The notes under the pieces were generated by a model. It saw only the letters and a program-made list of their open reading frames with translations, searched no databases and was not told the origin of the DNA. Position numbers and translations under genes: made by a program. Source: Ilumatobacter coccineus YM16-304 (GTDB lineage: Bacteria; Actinomycetota; Acidimicrobiia; Acidimicrobiales; Ilumatobacteraceae). Taken from it: a DNA stretch of 64,000 nucleotides. The DNA lies in contig NC_020520.1 in NCBI RefSeq assembly GCF_000348785.1, forward strand, positions 2,666,001 to 2,730,000, read 5' to 3'. Of the stretch, positions 24,978 through 32,916 are shown in pieces (position 1 is the stretch's first letter; every line of letters begins with the position of its first letter).

Positions 24978-25013
24978 CCGAGCCCGGTGCTCGCGCTCGA
25001 GCACCGGGCTCGG
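24978..25013. promoter_or_regulatory. Perfect 16-bp hairpin upstream of fba
   Basis: CCGAGCCCGGTGCTCG (24978-24993) and CGAGCACCGGGCTCGG (24998-25013) are perfect reverse complements with a four-base loop, CGCT. It ends 15 bases before the TACACT box of fba, where a repressor or activator site would be expected, and sits between two divergent genes. Confidence 0.6.
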
Positions 25014-25028
25014 TGCGGCGTCGGCATC

Positions 25029-25034
25029 TACACT
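25029..25034 (+). promoter_or_regulatory. -10 hexamer TACACT for fba
   Basis: TACACT ends seven bases before the GTG start at 25042. There is no Shine-Dalgarno, so a leaderless GTG start is likely. Confidence 0.62.
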
Positions 25035-25041
25035 GTGTGGC

Positions 25042-26124
25042 GTGACCGACATCAGCAACGAGTTCCCAGCCGGCGTCCTGACGGGCGACCACGTCAACCA
25101 ACTGTTCGCTCTGGCGAAGGCCAACCAGTTCGCACTGCCAGCGGCCAACTGCATCGGTACCAACTCGATGAATGCCGTGATGGAGACCGCCGGCAAGCTC
25201 AACAGCCCGGTGATCATCCAGTTCTCCACGAGCGGCTCGGCCTTCGTCGGCGGCAAGAACGTGCCGGTCGACGGCGATCGCGCGTCGATCCTCGGCTCGG
25301 TCGCCGGCGCCAAGCACGTCCAGACCATGGCCGAGGCCTACGACGCCCGCGTCATCCTGCACACCGATCACTGCCCGAAGAAGAAGCTGCCGTGGATCTC
25401 GGGCCTGCTCGACGAAGGCGAAGCGCATTTCGAGGCGACGGGTCGCCCGCTGTTCAGCTCGCACATGCTCGACCTCTCCGAGGAGCCGATGGAGGAGAAC
25501 ATCGACACGTGCGTCGAGTACCTCAAGCGCATGGCGCCGATGGGCATGACCCTCGAGATCGAACTCGGGATCACCGGTGGCGAGGAAGACGGCGTCGACA
25601 ACTCCGACGCCAACCCCGAAGACCTCTACTCGAAGCCCGAGGAAGTCGCCTACGCCTACGAGCGCCTCATGGAGGTCAGCCCGAACTTCACGATCGCCGC
25701 CGCGTTCGGCAACGTGCACGGTGTGTACAAGCCCGGCAACGTCAAGCTCACGCCCACCATCCTGCGTGACGCGCAGGCGCACATCGCCGAGAAGTTCTCC
25801 ACCGACTCCGACCTGCCCGTCAACTTCGTGTTCCACGGCGGCTCCGGCTCCACCGCCGAGGAGATCGCCGAGGCCATCAGCTACGGCGTGATCAAGATGA
25901 ACATCGACACCGATCTGCAGTGGGCGTTCTGGGACGGTGTGCGCGGCTACGCCGACGAGCACCGTGACTACCTCGAGAGCCAGCTCGGCAACCCGAACGG
26001 CGCCGATGCTCCGAACAAGAAGTACTACGACCCTCGCGTCTGGCTCCGTGCCGGCGAGGTGAGCTTCGTCGAGCGCCTCGAGCAGGCTTTCACCGAACTC
26101 AACAACGTCAACACCCTCGCCTGA
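25042..26124 (+). CDS. fba: Class II fructose-bisphosphate aldolase
   Basis: A 360-residue zinc-dependent aldolase, cleaving fructose 1,6-bisphosphate in glycolysis and making it in gluconeogenesis. The zinc ligands lie in ILHTDHCPKK, LEIELGITGGEEDG, AFGNVHGVYKPG and FVFHGGSGS, all intact. The KYYDPRVWLRAGE C-terminus matches the class IIA group found in actinobacteria. The start is GTG 25042, positioned by the -10 box; an open frame continues upstream without good start signals. A hairpin follows directly after the stop. Confidence 0.96.
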   Translation: MTDISNEFPAGVLTGDHVNQLFALAKANQFALPAANCIGTNSMNAVMETAGKLNSPVIIQFSTSGSAFVGGKNVPVDGDRASILGSVAGAKHVQTMAEAYDARVILHTDHCPKKKLPWISGLLDEGEAHFEATGRPLFSSHMLDLSEEPMEENIDTCVEYLKRMAPMGMTLEIELGITGGEEDGVDNSDANPEDLYSKPEEVAYAYERLMEVSPNFTIAAAFGNVHGVYKPGNVKLTPTILRDAQAHIAEKFSTDSDLPVNFVFHGGSGSTAEEIAEAISYGVIKMNIDTDLQWAFWDGVRGYADEHRDYLESQLGNPNGADAPNKKYYDPRVWLRAGEVSFVERLEQAFTELNNVNTLA

Positions 26125-26180
26125 CCCGTTTCACCCCTCCGATCCGTCACCGATGACGGATCCCAGGGGCAAAACCGGGA
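26125..26180. terminator. Hairpin after fba, member of a two-copy family
   Basis: GATCCGTCA (26141-26149) pairs perfectly with TGACGGATC (26154-26162), and the flanks CCCGTTTCACCCCT and AGGGGCAAAACCGGG extend the stem with small bulges. A related hairpin lies at 26641-26708 and shares GATGACGGATC and AGGGG(C/T)AAA. It is probably the fba terminator. Confidence 0.65.
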
Positions 26181-26244
26181 AGGGGGGCGTCATGAGCCGG
26201 GCCGGATTCGTCAAGTTCGATCGAGCGTCAGCCGACAATGAGTG

Positions 26245-26634
26245 ATGCGACTGCTGCTCATCTCCGTGATCGCGGTCGCGCTGGCGACCTCGTGTAGCGG
26301 CGGGTCCGAGACGTCGGGGTCGGCCGACGAGACGGTGCAGGGTGCACCGGACGACGACCGATCGGTGAGTGCGTTGCGCTCGACGGCCGACCTGCTTCCC
26401 GCCAGGTTGGAACCGACGCTGGTCACCTCGGAGGATGATCCGCCACTGGTCGTGATGAGCGTCGGCGTGACGTTCATGACCATGGACTCGATCACCGAAC
26501 AGATCGACACGGCAATGGCGCCCGCCGGGTTCACACGTCGTGATGACGCCGACCTCGTCTGGACGAACGCCGACGGCAGACGTATCGAAGCGCCGGGGCG
26601 TCCGACGCTGCTGAAGTTCACGTTCGCCGACTGA
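26245..26634 (+). CDS. Small lipoprotein, function unknown
   Basis: A 129-residue protein with a lipoprotein signal: hydrophobic residues 2-13 and ALATSC with Cys17. The mature part is acidic and Ser/Asp-rich at first, then holds a short region with VVMSVGVTFMTMDSITEQIDTAM. I recognise no domain. A GTG three bases upstream is the alternative start; GACAAT lies five bases before the ATG. It is bracketed by two related hairpins, at 26125-26180 and 26641-26708, which suggests a self-contained unit. Confidence 0.7.
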   Translation: MRLLLISVIAVALATSCSGGSETSGSADETVQGAPDDDRSVSALRSTADLLPARLEPTLVTSEDDPPLVVMSVGVTFMTMDSITEQIDTAMAPAGFTRRDDADLVWTNADGRRIEAPGRPTLLKFTFAD

Positions 26635-26640
26635 ACGGCG

Positions 26641-26708
26641 CCCCACCCGCTGTTCTGCCCCGTCAAAGCGTCAGCGATGACGGATCTGAGGGGTAAAGCC
26701 GGGTGGGG
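26641..26708. terminator. Large two-way hairpin between small lipoprotein and Rieske gene
   Basis: CCCCACCCG (26641-26649) pairs with CGGGTGGGG (26700-26708), and inner pairs GTCA/TGAC surround a GCGA loop. It lies between converging genes, so a two-way terminator is likely. It shares its centre and one flank with the hairpin at 26125-26180. Confidence 0.65.
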
Positions 26709-26714
26709 TGCGGG

Positions 26715-27869
26715 TCAGGTGTCGAGGAGGCTGTCGAGGTAGGTGTGGAAGAACTGGCCGCCGCCCTCGTTGCGGCCGAAGACGAACTCCGACTTGGCGC
26801 CCGACGCGATGTTCTTCCCGATGCGGATGCCGGTGTAGTAGTCCTCGTTGCGCACGACGTGATCGAAGAACTCGGCGTGCTTGGCGGCGAGAGCGATCAA
26901 CTCGTCGGTCGGCTCGTCGGTGACGATGAAGTTCTGGATGGTCTTCGACGTGTCGGGCGTGTCGCCGGGGAAGAGTTGCGACACCATGAGACCGCGCTCA
27001 CCGACCGGGAAACCGGCGATCGAGACGTGCGGGAAGATCGTCCAGACGCCGCCGTCGATCTCGCTCAGCACGACCTCGTCGTCGGGCACGTCGGCCCACT
27101 TCGCCAGCGCCTCGTACGGAGCGGTCATCCGCTGGTGAGGGCCCCACGCGTCGTAGATCGGGCGGCTCGGGTAGTCGGGTCCGAACGTGTCGCGGTGGAG
27201 GAACGGCAGGTGGTAGAAGTCGAGGTAGCCGTCGTAGGCGAGCTTCCAGTTCGGGCCGGGTACCTCTTGCTGGTGCACGACGTTCCACGAGCCGAAGTCG
27301 AAGTGGTCGAGCATCGTCGCGTAGCCACCGAGGTGAGCATCGATGTCGATCGAACCGTTGGGATCGAGGACGACCCACATCAGCCCGCACTTCTCCGCGA
27401 CGGGCAGGGACGTCAGACCGAGACAGCTCGTGTCGACCTCGCCGAAGTCCTGGCGGTTGGTCACGCCGACGAGCGCGCCGTCGTGGTCGTAGTTCCAGGC
27501 GTGGTACGGGCACGTGAAGCGACGTGACGCTCCGCTGCCTTCCTCGACGAGTTGTGCGCCGCGGTGCGAACACATGTTGACGAAGCCTCGGAGCTCACCG
27601 TCGCTGCCACGTGTGAGGATGAACTTCATCCCGCAGACGTCCATGGCCTTGTAGGCGCCGGCTTCCTTCAGCTCGGAGGAGAAGCCCATCATGAGCGGAA
27701 CGGTCTTGAAGACCTTCTCGATCTCCTCCTCCCAGCGTTCCTGGTTCTGGTAGCGATCGACGGGGATCGACATGGTGTCGTCGACCAGCGGGATCGTGCC
27801 GGCGTCGATGTGTTCGATGGTGCGGCGGAGTTGAGCGATGAGTTGCGTGCGGGCTGACTCGTTGTCCAT
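26715..27869 (-). CDS. Rieske non-haem iron oxygenase, large subunit
   Basis: A 384-residue ring-hydroxylating-type oxygenase. The Rieske 2Fe-2S ligands are Cys100-His102 (CSHRG) and Cys120-His123 (CPYHAW). The mononuclear iron site is the DFYHLPFLH motif (Asp-x2-His-x4-His) near residues 216-224. The substrate is unknown; no small subunit, ferredoxin or reductase gene is next to it, so it must borrow electron partners. The start ATG has TAACGT ending six bases before it. It lies nine bases after dinG on the same strand. Confidence 0.92.
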   Translation of the reverse strand: MDNESARTQLIAQLRRTIEHIDAGTIPLVDDTMSIPVDRYQNQERWEEEIEKVFKTVPLMMGFSSELKEAGAYKAMDVCGMKFILTRGSDGELRGFVNMCSHRGAQLVEEGSGASRRFTCPYHAWNYDHDGALVGVTNRQDFGEVDTSCLGLTSLPVAEKCGLMWVVLDPNGSIDIDAHLGGYATMLDHFDFGSWNVVHQQEVPGPNWKLAYDGYLDFYHLPFLHRDTFGPDYPSRPIYDAWGPHQRMTAPYEALAKWADVPDDEVVLSEIDGGVWTIFPHVSIAGFPVGERGLMVSQLFPGDTPDTSKTIQNFIVTDEPTDELIALAAKHAEFFDHVVRNEDYYTGIRIGKNIASGAKSEFVFGRNEGGGQFFHTYLDSLLDT

Positions 27870-27875
27870 GCCCAG

Positions 27876-27881
27876 ACGTTA
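27876..27881 (-). promoter_or_regulatory. -10 hexamer TAACGT, overlapping the dinG stop codon
   Basis: On the minus strand TAACGT ends six bases before the Rieske ATG at 27869. The TAA inside it is also the dinG stop codon, so the Rieske gene may have its own promoter within the end of dinG. Confidence 0.5.
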
Positions 27882-29777
27882 TTCGTCGGGGCTCCCCGAA
27901 ATCGTACGCAAGAACGCTTCGACCTCAGATCGGTGTCGCGTCCGCTTCATCGGGGGGAGGGCCTTGACGATGTCCCAGCGATAGTTCGCCTTGCCGAGAC
28001 GCGGGTCCATGACGGCCACGACCCCCGTGTCGGTCGCCGACCGGATCAGGCGACCCGCGGCCTGCGCGAGCATCATCGACGCTCGTGGGATGTCGATCTC
28101 GCTGAACGCACTCCGACCGAGCAGATCACGTCGGGCCGACAGCAGCGGGTCGTCGGGGCGCGGGAACGGGATGCGATCGATGACGACCAGCGACAGGGTC
28201 TTGCCGGGAACGTCGACGCCCTGGAACAGCCCGGCGGTGGCGAACAGGCACGTCGACTCGTCGTCGGCGAACGCCTTGACCAGCGCCGTCTTCGGCATGT
28301 CGCGTTGGGTCAGGATCTCGTTGTCGAGACGCGACCGCATCGCCTCGGCGGCTTCGTCCATCGCCTTGTAGCTGGTGAACAACGCGAGCGTCCGCCCACC
28401 GGCGGCGCGGATGAGCGCTTCGAGTTCGTCGTTGGCCTTCGCTCGGAAGTCGGGCGAGTTCGGGTTCGGCAGGTGGATCGCGCAGTACAGCATCGAGTTC
28501 GACTCGTAGTCGAACGGGCTGCCCACATCGACGACGTCGACGTCGCTCGCCGGCATGCCGACCCGTGTGGCCAGCGACGACGGGATCGTTGCGCTGGTGA
28601 GGATGGCGGTGCGACGCTTCCAGACGCCTTCGTCCATCGTCGGGCCGACGTCGAGCGGTGCGACCTCGAGACGCGGCGAGTCACGCGAGCCGGAGACGAA
28701 CGCGACGTAGCCTTCGCGGCCTTCGATGGCGATGTCGAGTTGCTGGATCGATCGCCCGGTCATGGTCTGAGCGCGCAACTGCCGCTGCTTGGCGTCTTCG
28801 CTCTTCGTGGTGAGCGAGACGATCACGTCGTTCGCCGCGCCGAGCTTGAGGCGGGCATCGTTGAGCGGCTCCTGGATCGAGTCGGGGAGCGGATTGGGAA
28901 GTCGCTCCCCGATGTGGCCCGACAGCGCGTCGCGGAGACCTTCGCCGAGTTCCGCGACCGAGGCGATCAGCTGCGGGTCGTCGATGATGCGGCGGATGGT
29001 GGCGGCCAGCGCGATGAACCGGCCGGGCGAGATCTCGACCCCGACGGTGTCGCTCATGACGTCTTCGAGCACGTGGGCTTCGTCGAAGATCACCACGTCG
29101 TGGTCGGGGAGCACCGCTCCCTCGGCGGCGACGTTGAGCCCGTACAGGTGGGTGTTGACGACGGTGACGTCGGCAGCCTGTGCCCGACGCCGGGCCTGCT
29201 CGGCGAAGCACGGATCGCCGAGCGGGCAGCGTTCGGCGCCGGGGCACTCGTCGCTGCCGACGCTCACGGCTCGCCAGGCGTTGTCGGATGGCGTCCAGTC
29301 GAGTTCGGCTTGGTCGCCGGTGTCGGAGTCGGCTGCCCATGCGGCGATCTTCTTGATCTCGGCCTTGGTCACCACCGCCATGTCGCCGAGGTCGAGTTCG
29401 CCCTGCGCCGGGTTCTCGACCTCGCGGAGGCGCTGGAGGCACACGTAGTTGCTGCGCCCCTTGAGCACGGCCCAATCGAAGTCGATACCGAGATGTTCGG
29501 CGAGGAACGGGAGGTCCTTGGTGGCGAGCTGGTCTTGGAGCGCCTTGGTCGCTGTGGCCACGACGACCGACGAGCCGGTCGTGATGGCCGGCACGAGATA
29601 GGCGAGCGTCTTGCCGGTGCCCGTTCCGGCCTGCACGACGAGGTGGCGTTTGCCCGCGATCGCATCTTCGACGAGACGGGCCATCCGATGTTGGCCCTCG
29701 CGAACTTCGCTTCGATCGAGTTCGGAGGTGACCGTGCTCAGCGATGTGTTCAGTTCGACCGTGGGGTCGTCGCTCAT
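27879..29777 (-). CDS. dinG: DinG-family ATP-dependent DNA helicase
   Basis: A 632-residue superfamily 2 helicase of the XPD/DinG branch. Walker A is AGTGTGKT at 50-57 and the DEAH box is VVIFDEAHVLED. Between them four cysteines (YVCLQRL, then CPGAERCPLGDPC) form the expected 4Fe-4S cluster site. C-terminal motifs include FATAGLFQGVDVPG and QAAGRLIRS. It unwinds DNA 5' to 3' and helps resolve R-loops and replication conflicts. The ATG overlaps the TGA of uppS (ATGA), so the pair is coupled; a longer upstream frame is the shadow of uppS. Confidence 0.94.
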   Translation of the reverse strand: MSDDPTVELNTSLSTVTSELDRSEVREGQHRMARLVEDAIAGKRHLVVQAGTGTGKTLAYLVPAITTGSSVVVATATKALQDQLATKDLPFLAEHLGIDFDWAVLKGRSNYVCLQRLREVENPAQGELDLGDMAVVTKAEIKKIAAWAADSDTGDQAELDWTPSDNAWRAVSVGSDECPGAERCPLGDPCFAEQARRRAQAADVTVVNTHLYGLNVAAEGAVLPDHDVVIFDEAHVLEDVMSDTVGVEISPGRFIALAATIRRIIDDPQLIASVAELGEGLRDALSGHIGERLPNPLPDSIQEPLNDARLKLGAANDVIVSLTTKSEDAKQRQLRAQTMTGRSIQQLDIAIEGREGYVAFVSGSRDSPRLEVAPLDVGPTMDEGVWKRRTAILTSATIPSSLATRVGMPASDVDVVDVGSPFDYESNSMLYCAIHLPNPNSPDFRAKANDELEALIRAAGGRTLALFTSYKAMDEAAEAMRSRLDNEILTQRDMPKTALVKAFADDESTCLFATAGLFQGVDVPGKTLSLVVIDRIPFPRPDDPLLSARRDLLGRSAFSEIDIPRASMMLAQAAGRLIRSATDTGVVAVMDPRLGKANYRWDIVKALPPMKRTRHRSEVEAFLRTISGSPDE

Positions 29778-30451
29778 GGAGCCGCGACCAGTGCGAGCGC
29801 CGCGTCGAGTTCGGTGGCATCGAAGTCCGGCCACGGAGCGTCGGTGAAGTAGATGGCGGCACCGGCTGCTTGCCAGAGCAGGAAGTTCGACACCCGCCGT
29901 TCGCCGCTCGTCCGGACGAGGACGTCGACGGGAGGGAGGTCGGGGAGATACAGGTGCTCGGAGATCGAGTCGACCGTGACGCCGCCTGGCGTGCGACGCG
30001 CCTCTTTCACGGCGGTGACCAGTTCGGTGCGGCCGCCGTAGTCGAACGCAACGGTCAGCGTCATGCCGGTGTTGCCCGCGGTGTCGTTGATCGCCTTGCG
30101 GATCGCCCGTTGCACGTAGCGCGGGGTCTTGGCCTCGCTCGAATCGAACGGACGCCCGATCCACTGGATGCGCACGTTGAGCTCGTTGAGTTCGGCGACG
30201 CGTCCGAACAGCTTCTCATGGAGGCCGAGGATGTGGCGCACCTCGGGCCGCGGTCGCCGCCAGTTCTCGGTCGAGAAGCCGAACACGGTGAGGTAGTCGA
30301 TGTTACGAGTGACCGCGATGCGCACGAGACGGGCGAGGTTCTCTTCGCCTTCGGTGTGCCCGTCGGTACGAGGCAGGCCTCGGGCGCCGGCCCATCGGCC
30401 GTTGCCGTCCATGATGCAGGCGACATGGAGCATGCCGTCGTTCTGGGACAT
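29774..30451 (-). CDS. uppS: Undecaprenyl (polyprenyl) diphosphate synthase, cis-prenyltransferase
   Basis: A 225-residue cis-prenyltransferase making the lipid carrier for peptidoglycan. The catalytic Asp15 lies in IMDGNGRWA, followed by the FGFSTENW motif and the C-terminal RTSGERRVSNFLLWQ block needed for substrate binding, all intact. The start ATG has GGTGAGC at a suitable distance. It is coupled to dinG downstream. A divergent paralogue at 30534 lacks the same key motifs. Confidence 0.96.
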   Translation of the reverse strand: MSQNDGMLHVACIMDGNGRWAGARGLPRTDGHTEGEENLARLVRIAVTRNIDYLTVFGFSTENWRRPRPEVRHILGLHEKLFGRVAELNELNVRIQWIGRPFDSSEAKTPRYVQRAIRKAINDTAGNTGMTLTVAFDYGGRTELVTAVKEARRTPGGVTVDSISEHLYLPDLPPVDVLVRTSGERRVSNFLLWQAAGAAIYFTDAPWPDFDATELDAALALVAAP

Positions 30452-30521
30452 GGATTGCTCACCGGGCACGAATGTTGAACCTATCGCGAGGGGTGGCCGT
30501 CGGATCGGGCACCGATCGTGG

Positions 30522-30527
30522 AATGAT
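30522..30527 (+). promoter_or_regulatory. -10-like AATGAT for the cis-prenyltransferase paralogue
   Basis: AATGAT ends six bases before the ATG at 30534, the same spacing as the other start-proximal boxes in this window. Confidence 0.45.
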
Positions 30528-30533
30528 GGTGTG

Positions 30534-31136
30534 ATGGCACCGACGCCCGCGACGACGCCACATCCCGATGCGATCCAGAGCATCGATCCGACGCGCCAGT
30601 TCCTCCGGCACGTGATGATCGTCGGCGGGACCCTCGGCGACTGGGATGACCTCGGCGTCAAACGGTGGGATCAGCGCGTCGACGAACTCGGCGAGGTCGC
30701 GGCCAACGCCGGCGCCACCTACCTCACGCTGCGAGCGTTCGAACCCGGAGTACGTCCGAGCGACAGCGAACGCTGGGAACGCGACGTCGGCTCGTGCCAC
30801 GTCATCATCGACCCGATCGGTGACGGGCGAGCTCGCTTTGCTCACGCGATGGCCGAGATCGCTCCCGACGAACCGATCAACGAGGCGATCATCTCCGAGG
30901 TGCTCTACGCACCGGCCGACTGTGAACCCGACCTCATCGTCGTCCTCGGCGAGCCGACCCGGCTGCCGCCGTCGATCGTGTGGGAGCTGGCGTACGGCGA
31001 GCTCGTGTTCCGTCCGATGGGGTGGGACGAGTTGACGACCGAGCATCTCGTCGAAGCGATCGCCGACTTCGCGCAACGCGAGCGTCGCTTCGGCGGCCTC
31101 GACGACGCCGACAAGACCGACGAATCGGTCGGGTGA
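30534..31136 (+). CDS. Degenerate cis-prenyltransferase-like protein (UppS paralogue lacking catalytic motif)
   Basis: A 200-residue protein whose layout follows UppS but with the active site lost. HVMIVGGTLGDW (26-37) stands where UppS has HVxxIMDGNGRW, so the catalytic Asp is replaced. YLTLRAFEPG (63-72) replaces YLTxFxFSTEN. DLIVVLGEPTRLPPSIVW (133-150) replaces DxLVRTSGERRVSNFLLW, losing the RxSGE substrate site. The C-terminal ELVFRPMGWDELTTEHLVEA and RERRFGG remain close to the family. It is shorter than usual, missing part of the middle. It may be a non-catalytic partner or regulator of the adjacent uppS, comparable in concept to the NgBR/Nus1 subunits of eukaryotes. Role inferred. Confidence 0.8.
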   Translation: MAPTPATTPHPDAIQSIDPTRQFLRHVMIVGGTLGDWDDLGVKRWDQRVDELGEVAANAGATYLTLRAFEPGVRPSDSERWERDVGSCHVIIDPIGDGRARFAHAMAEIAPDEPINEAIISEVLYAPADCEPDLIVVLGEPTRLPPSIVWELAYGELVFRPMGWDELTTEHLVEAIADFAQRERRFGGLDDADKTDESVG

Positions 31137-31167
31137 CGGTGCTGAGCGATCGCGACGGTGCCCGATC

Positions 31168-31896
31168 GTGAGTGGGCTGTATCACGACGTCGGCGTCGTG
31201 CTGCGGACGTACAAGCTGGGTGAGTCGGATCGCATCATCGTGATCCACACGCTCGAGAACGGCAAGGTCCGCGCCGTCGCCAAGGGCGTGCGCAAGACCC
31301 GCTCGAAGTTCGGTGCCCGACTCGAACCGATGAGCCACGTCAAGCTCCTGCTGTACCGCGGCCGTGAACTCGATATCGTCAGCCAGGCCGAGGCGATCGA
31401 ACCGTTGTCGCCGATGCTGTCGTCGCTCGACCGGGCGTCGCAAGGTCTCGCCGCGCTCGAGGCGGTCGATCAACTGTCGCTCGAACGTGAGCCCAACGCG
31501 GCGCTCTACAAGAGCCTCGTCGGCGTGTTGCGGACCATCGCCGACAAGCCTGCGCCGCTGAACATCCCCGCGTTCTACTGGAAGTTGCTCGCCCGCGAGG
31601 GCTTCCACCCGGAGCTGTACGGGTGCATCCGCTGTGGCGAGACCGAACCCGACACGCAGATGGTCGCCTTCGACCTCAACGAAGGTGGTGTGCTGTGTCG
31701 GTCGTGTCGGTCGGGTCAGGCGATCAGTGCCGAAGCGCTCGGCCTGCTCCGTGACATCCTCGGTGGGCGTCTCGCCGGGGCGTTGGCCCAGCCCGAGTCG
31801 CCCGCCACGCACGAGGTGGCGAGCCTGGCGACCAAGGCGCTGGAGTTCCAGCTCGAACGTCGGCTCAAGGCGACGGCGATGTTCGAGTCGCACTGA
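31168..31896 (+). CDS. recO: DNA repair protein RecO
   Basis: A 242-residue RecO, which anneals single strands and helps load RecA in the RecFOR pathway. The N-terminal OB fold begins YHDVGVVLRTYKLGESDRI and contains VRAVAKGVRKTRSKFG. The zinc finger is Cys153, Cys156, Cys177 and Cys180. The start is a GTG 31 bases after the cis-prenyltransferase-like gene. Its TGA abuts the stop of the convergent lipoprotein gene as TGATCA, leaving no spacer. Closeness to uppS and era fits actinobacterial gene order. Confidence 0.95.
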   Translation: MSGLYHDVGVVLRTYKLGESDRIIVIHTLENGKVRAVAKGVRKTRSKFGARLEPMSHVKLLLYRGRELDIVSQAEAIEPLSPMLSSLDRASQGLAALEAVDQLSLEREPNAALYKSLVGVLRTIADKPAPLNIPAFYWKLLAREGFHPELYGCIRCGETEPDTQMVAFDLNEGGVLCRSCRSGQAISAEALGLLRDILGGRLAGALAQPESPATHEVASLATKALEFQLERRLKATAMFESH

Positions 31897-32829
31897 TCAG
31901 AGCACGAGCCCGAAGCAGTCGAAGGTGATCGGCGTGAGGTCCTCGTGGGCCATGCCTTCGCTGTAGTCGTCCGAGGCGCTGATGTAGCCGAAGACGCCGA
32001 GCGACATCTCCTCGTAGGCCGCTCCGCCTGCGGAGTAGGTGCCCCACTCGTCCTGCTCGTAGCTCGTGGCGCCGATGTAGCCGTCGCCGCACCAGGTGCT
32101 GTCGCCGTGGGTGATGCCCCCGCCGACGTGGAAGGCCAGCGGTGTGGTGTCTTGCCAGGTGTACTGAGCAAGGCAGCCGTCGGCGACATCGCCGAACACG
32201 CCGATCTTGGCAGTCGACGCACCGGCACCGGTGACGGCGATGATCTCGTTGCCCGGTCGCACGATCCCGACGTCTGCGGCACCGAGCACGCGGACTGCAG
32301 CGGGGCCGACATCGTCGACGGTCACCTCGGAGGTGATGTCGTCGATGATCGTCCGCACCTTCCACGAGCCGTCGAAGTAGGTGAGCACCCGGTCGTCGGC
32401 GGTGCCGTCGGCTCGCAGGTCGAGCAGGAGGTCGGCGGTGATCGTGGCCGACCCGGAGATCGGTTCGAACGAGCCACACGGTGCCACCGGGACCGGGGGC
32501 TCGGGAACGGCCACGAGGTCGTCGATCGGCTCGGGCTCCGGCTCGGGCTCGGGCTCGGGCTCGGGCGCGATGGTGGTGGTCGGCGGGGTCGTCGTGGGAG
32601 GTGTCACGTCCTCGGCGGCGACCGTGGTGGTCGGTGCGACCGTGGTGGCGGGCGCCGCGGTGGTGACCGGCGCGTCGGTGGTGACCGGCGCCGTTGTGGT
32701 CGCCGGTGACGCGGTGGTTGTCGGCGCTGCGGTGTCGGACGTGCTCGTGGTCGACGTGGAGCCGCATGCGGTTCCGATGACGAGTGCACTGGCGGCGAGG
32801 GCGGTCTGGATGCGACGTGTCGGGTTCAT
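31897..32829 (-). CDS. Lipoprotein with Thr/Pro and Pro-Glu linkers (paralogue A of VWA island)
   Basis: A 310-residue lipoprotein: signal with Cys22 after VIGTA, then a Thr/Ala/Pro low-complexity region (~25-75) and a PEPEPEPEP linker (~85-105) that would span the cell wall. The C-terminal globular domain (~120-310) has six cysteines. It is similar to the protein at 34696-35646 in order and in short blocks (DGxWKxR, VRVLxAA, IGxFG, DGCLxxxT). No known domain is recognised. Its 5' region shares a motif with that paralogue at exactly the same distance from the ATG. It is divergent from the VWA gene. Confidence 0.8.
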   Translation of the reverse strand: MNPTRRIQTALAASALVIGTACGSTSTTSTSDTAAPTTTASPATTTAPVTTDAPVTTAAPATTVAPTTTVAAEDVTPPTTTPPTTTIAPEPEPEPEPEPEPIDDLVAVPEPPVPVAPCGSFEPISGSATITADLLLDLRADGTADDRVLTYFDGSWKVRTIIDDITSEVTVDDVGPAAVRVLGAADVGIVRPGNEIIAVTGAGASTAKIGVFGDVADGCLAQYTWQDTTPLAFHVGGGITHGDSTWCGDGYIGATSYEQDEWGTYSAGGAAYEEMSLGVFGYISASDDYSEGMAHEDLTPITFDCFGLVL

Positions 32830-32857
32830 GCCGTTCAAGAGGCGCAGCGAACCCGGA

Positions 32858-32874
32858 TCTTGCACAAATCGCGA
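32858..32874 (-). promoter_or_regulatory. Shared leader motif, copy A
   Basis: TCTTGCACAAATCGCGA on the plus strand, so its reverse complement leads into the lipoprotein gene. It begins 29 bases from the last base of that gene's ATG. A near copy lies at 35675-35692 with the same spacing. Confidence 0.5.
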
Positions 32875-32916
32875 CGGTGGGGAACATTCGGGGTCCCCGG
32901 CGGCGTCCAACCCGCC

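Noticed and set aside
26715-27869. A complete aromatic dioxygenase gene cluster
   Set aside because: Only the large subunit is present; no small subunit, ferredoxin or reductase gene lies within the neighbouring genes.
27879-30164. DinG with a long N-terminal extension
   Set aside because: The extra 129 residues mirror uppS; the ATG at 29777 overlaps the uppS stop and is followed by a normal DinG sequence.
30452-30661. A 70-residue N-terminal extension of UppS
   Set aside because: It is the shadow of the divergent paralogue and precedes a normal UppS start with a Shine-Dalgarno-like GGTGAGC.
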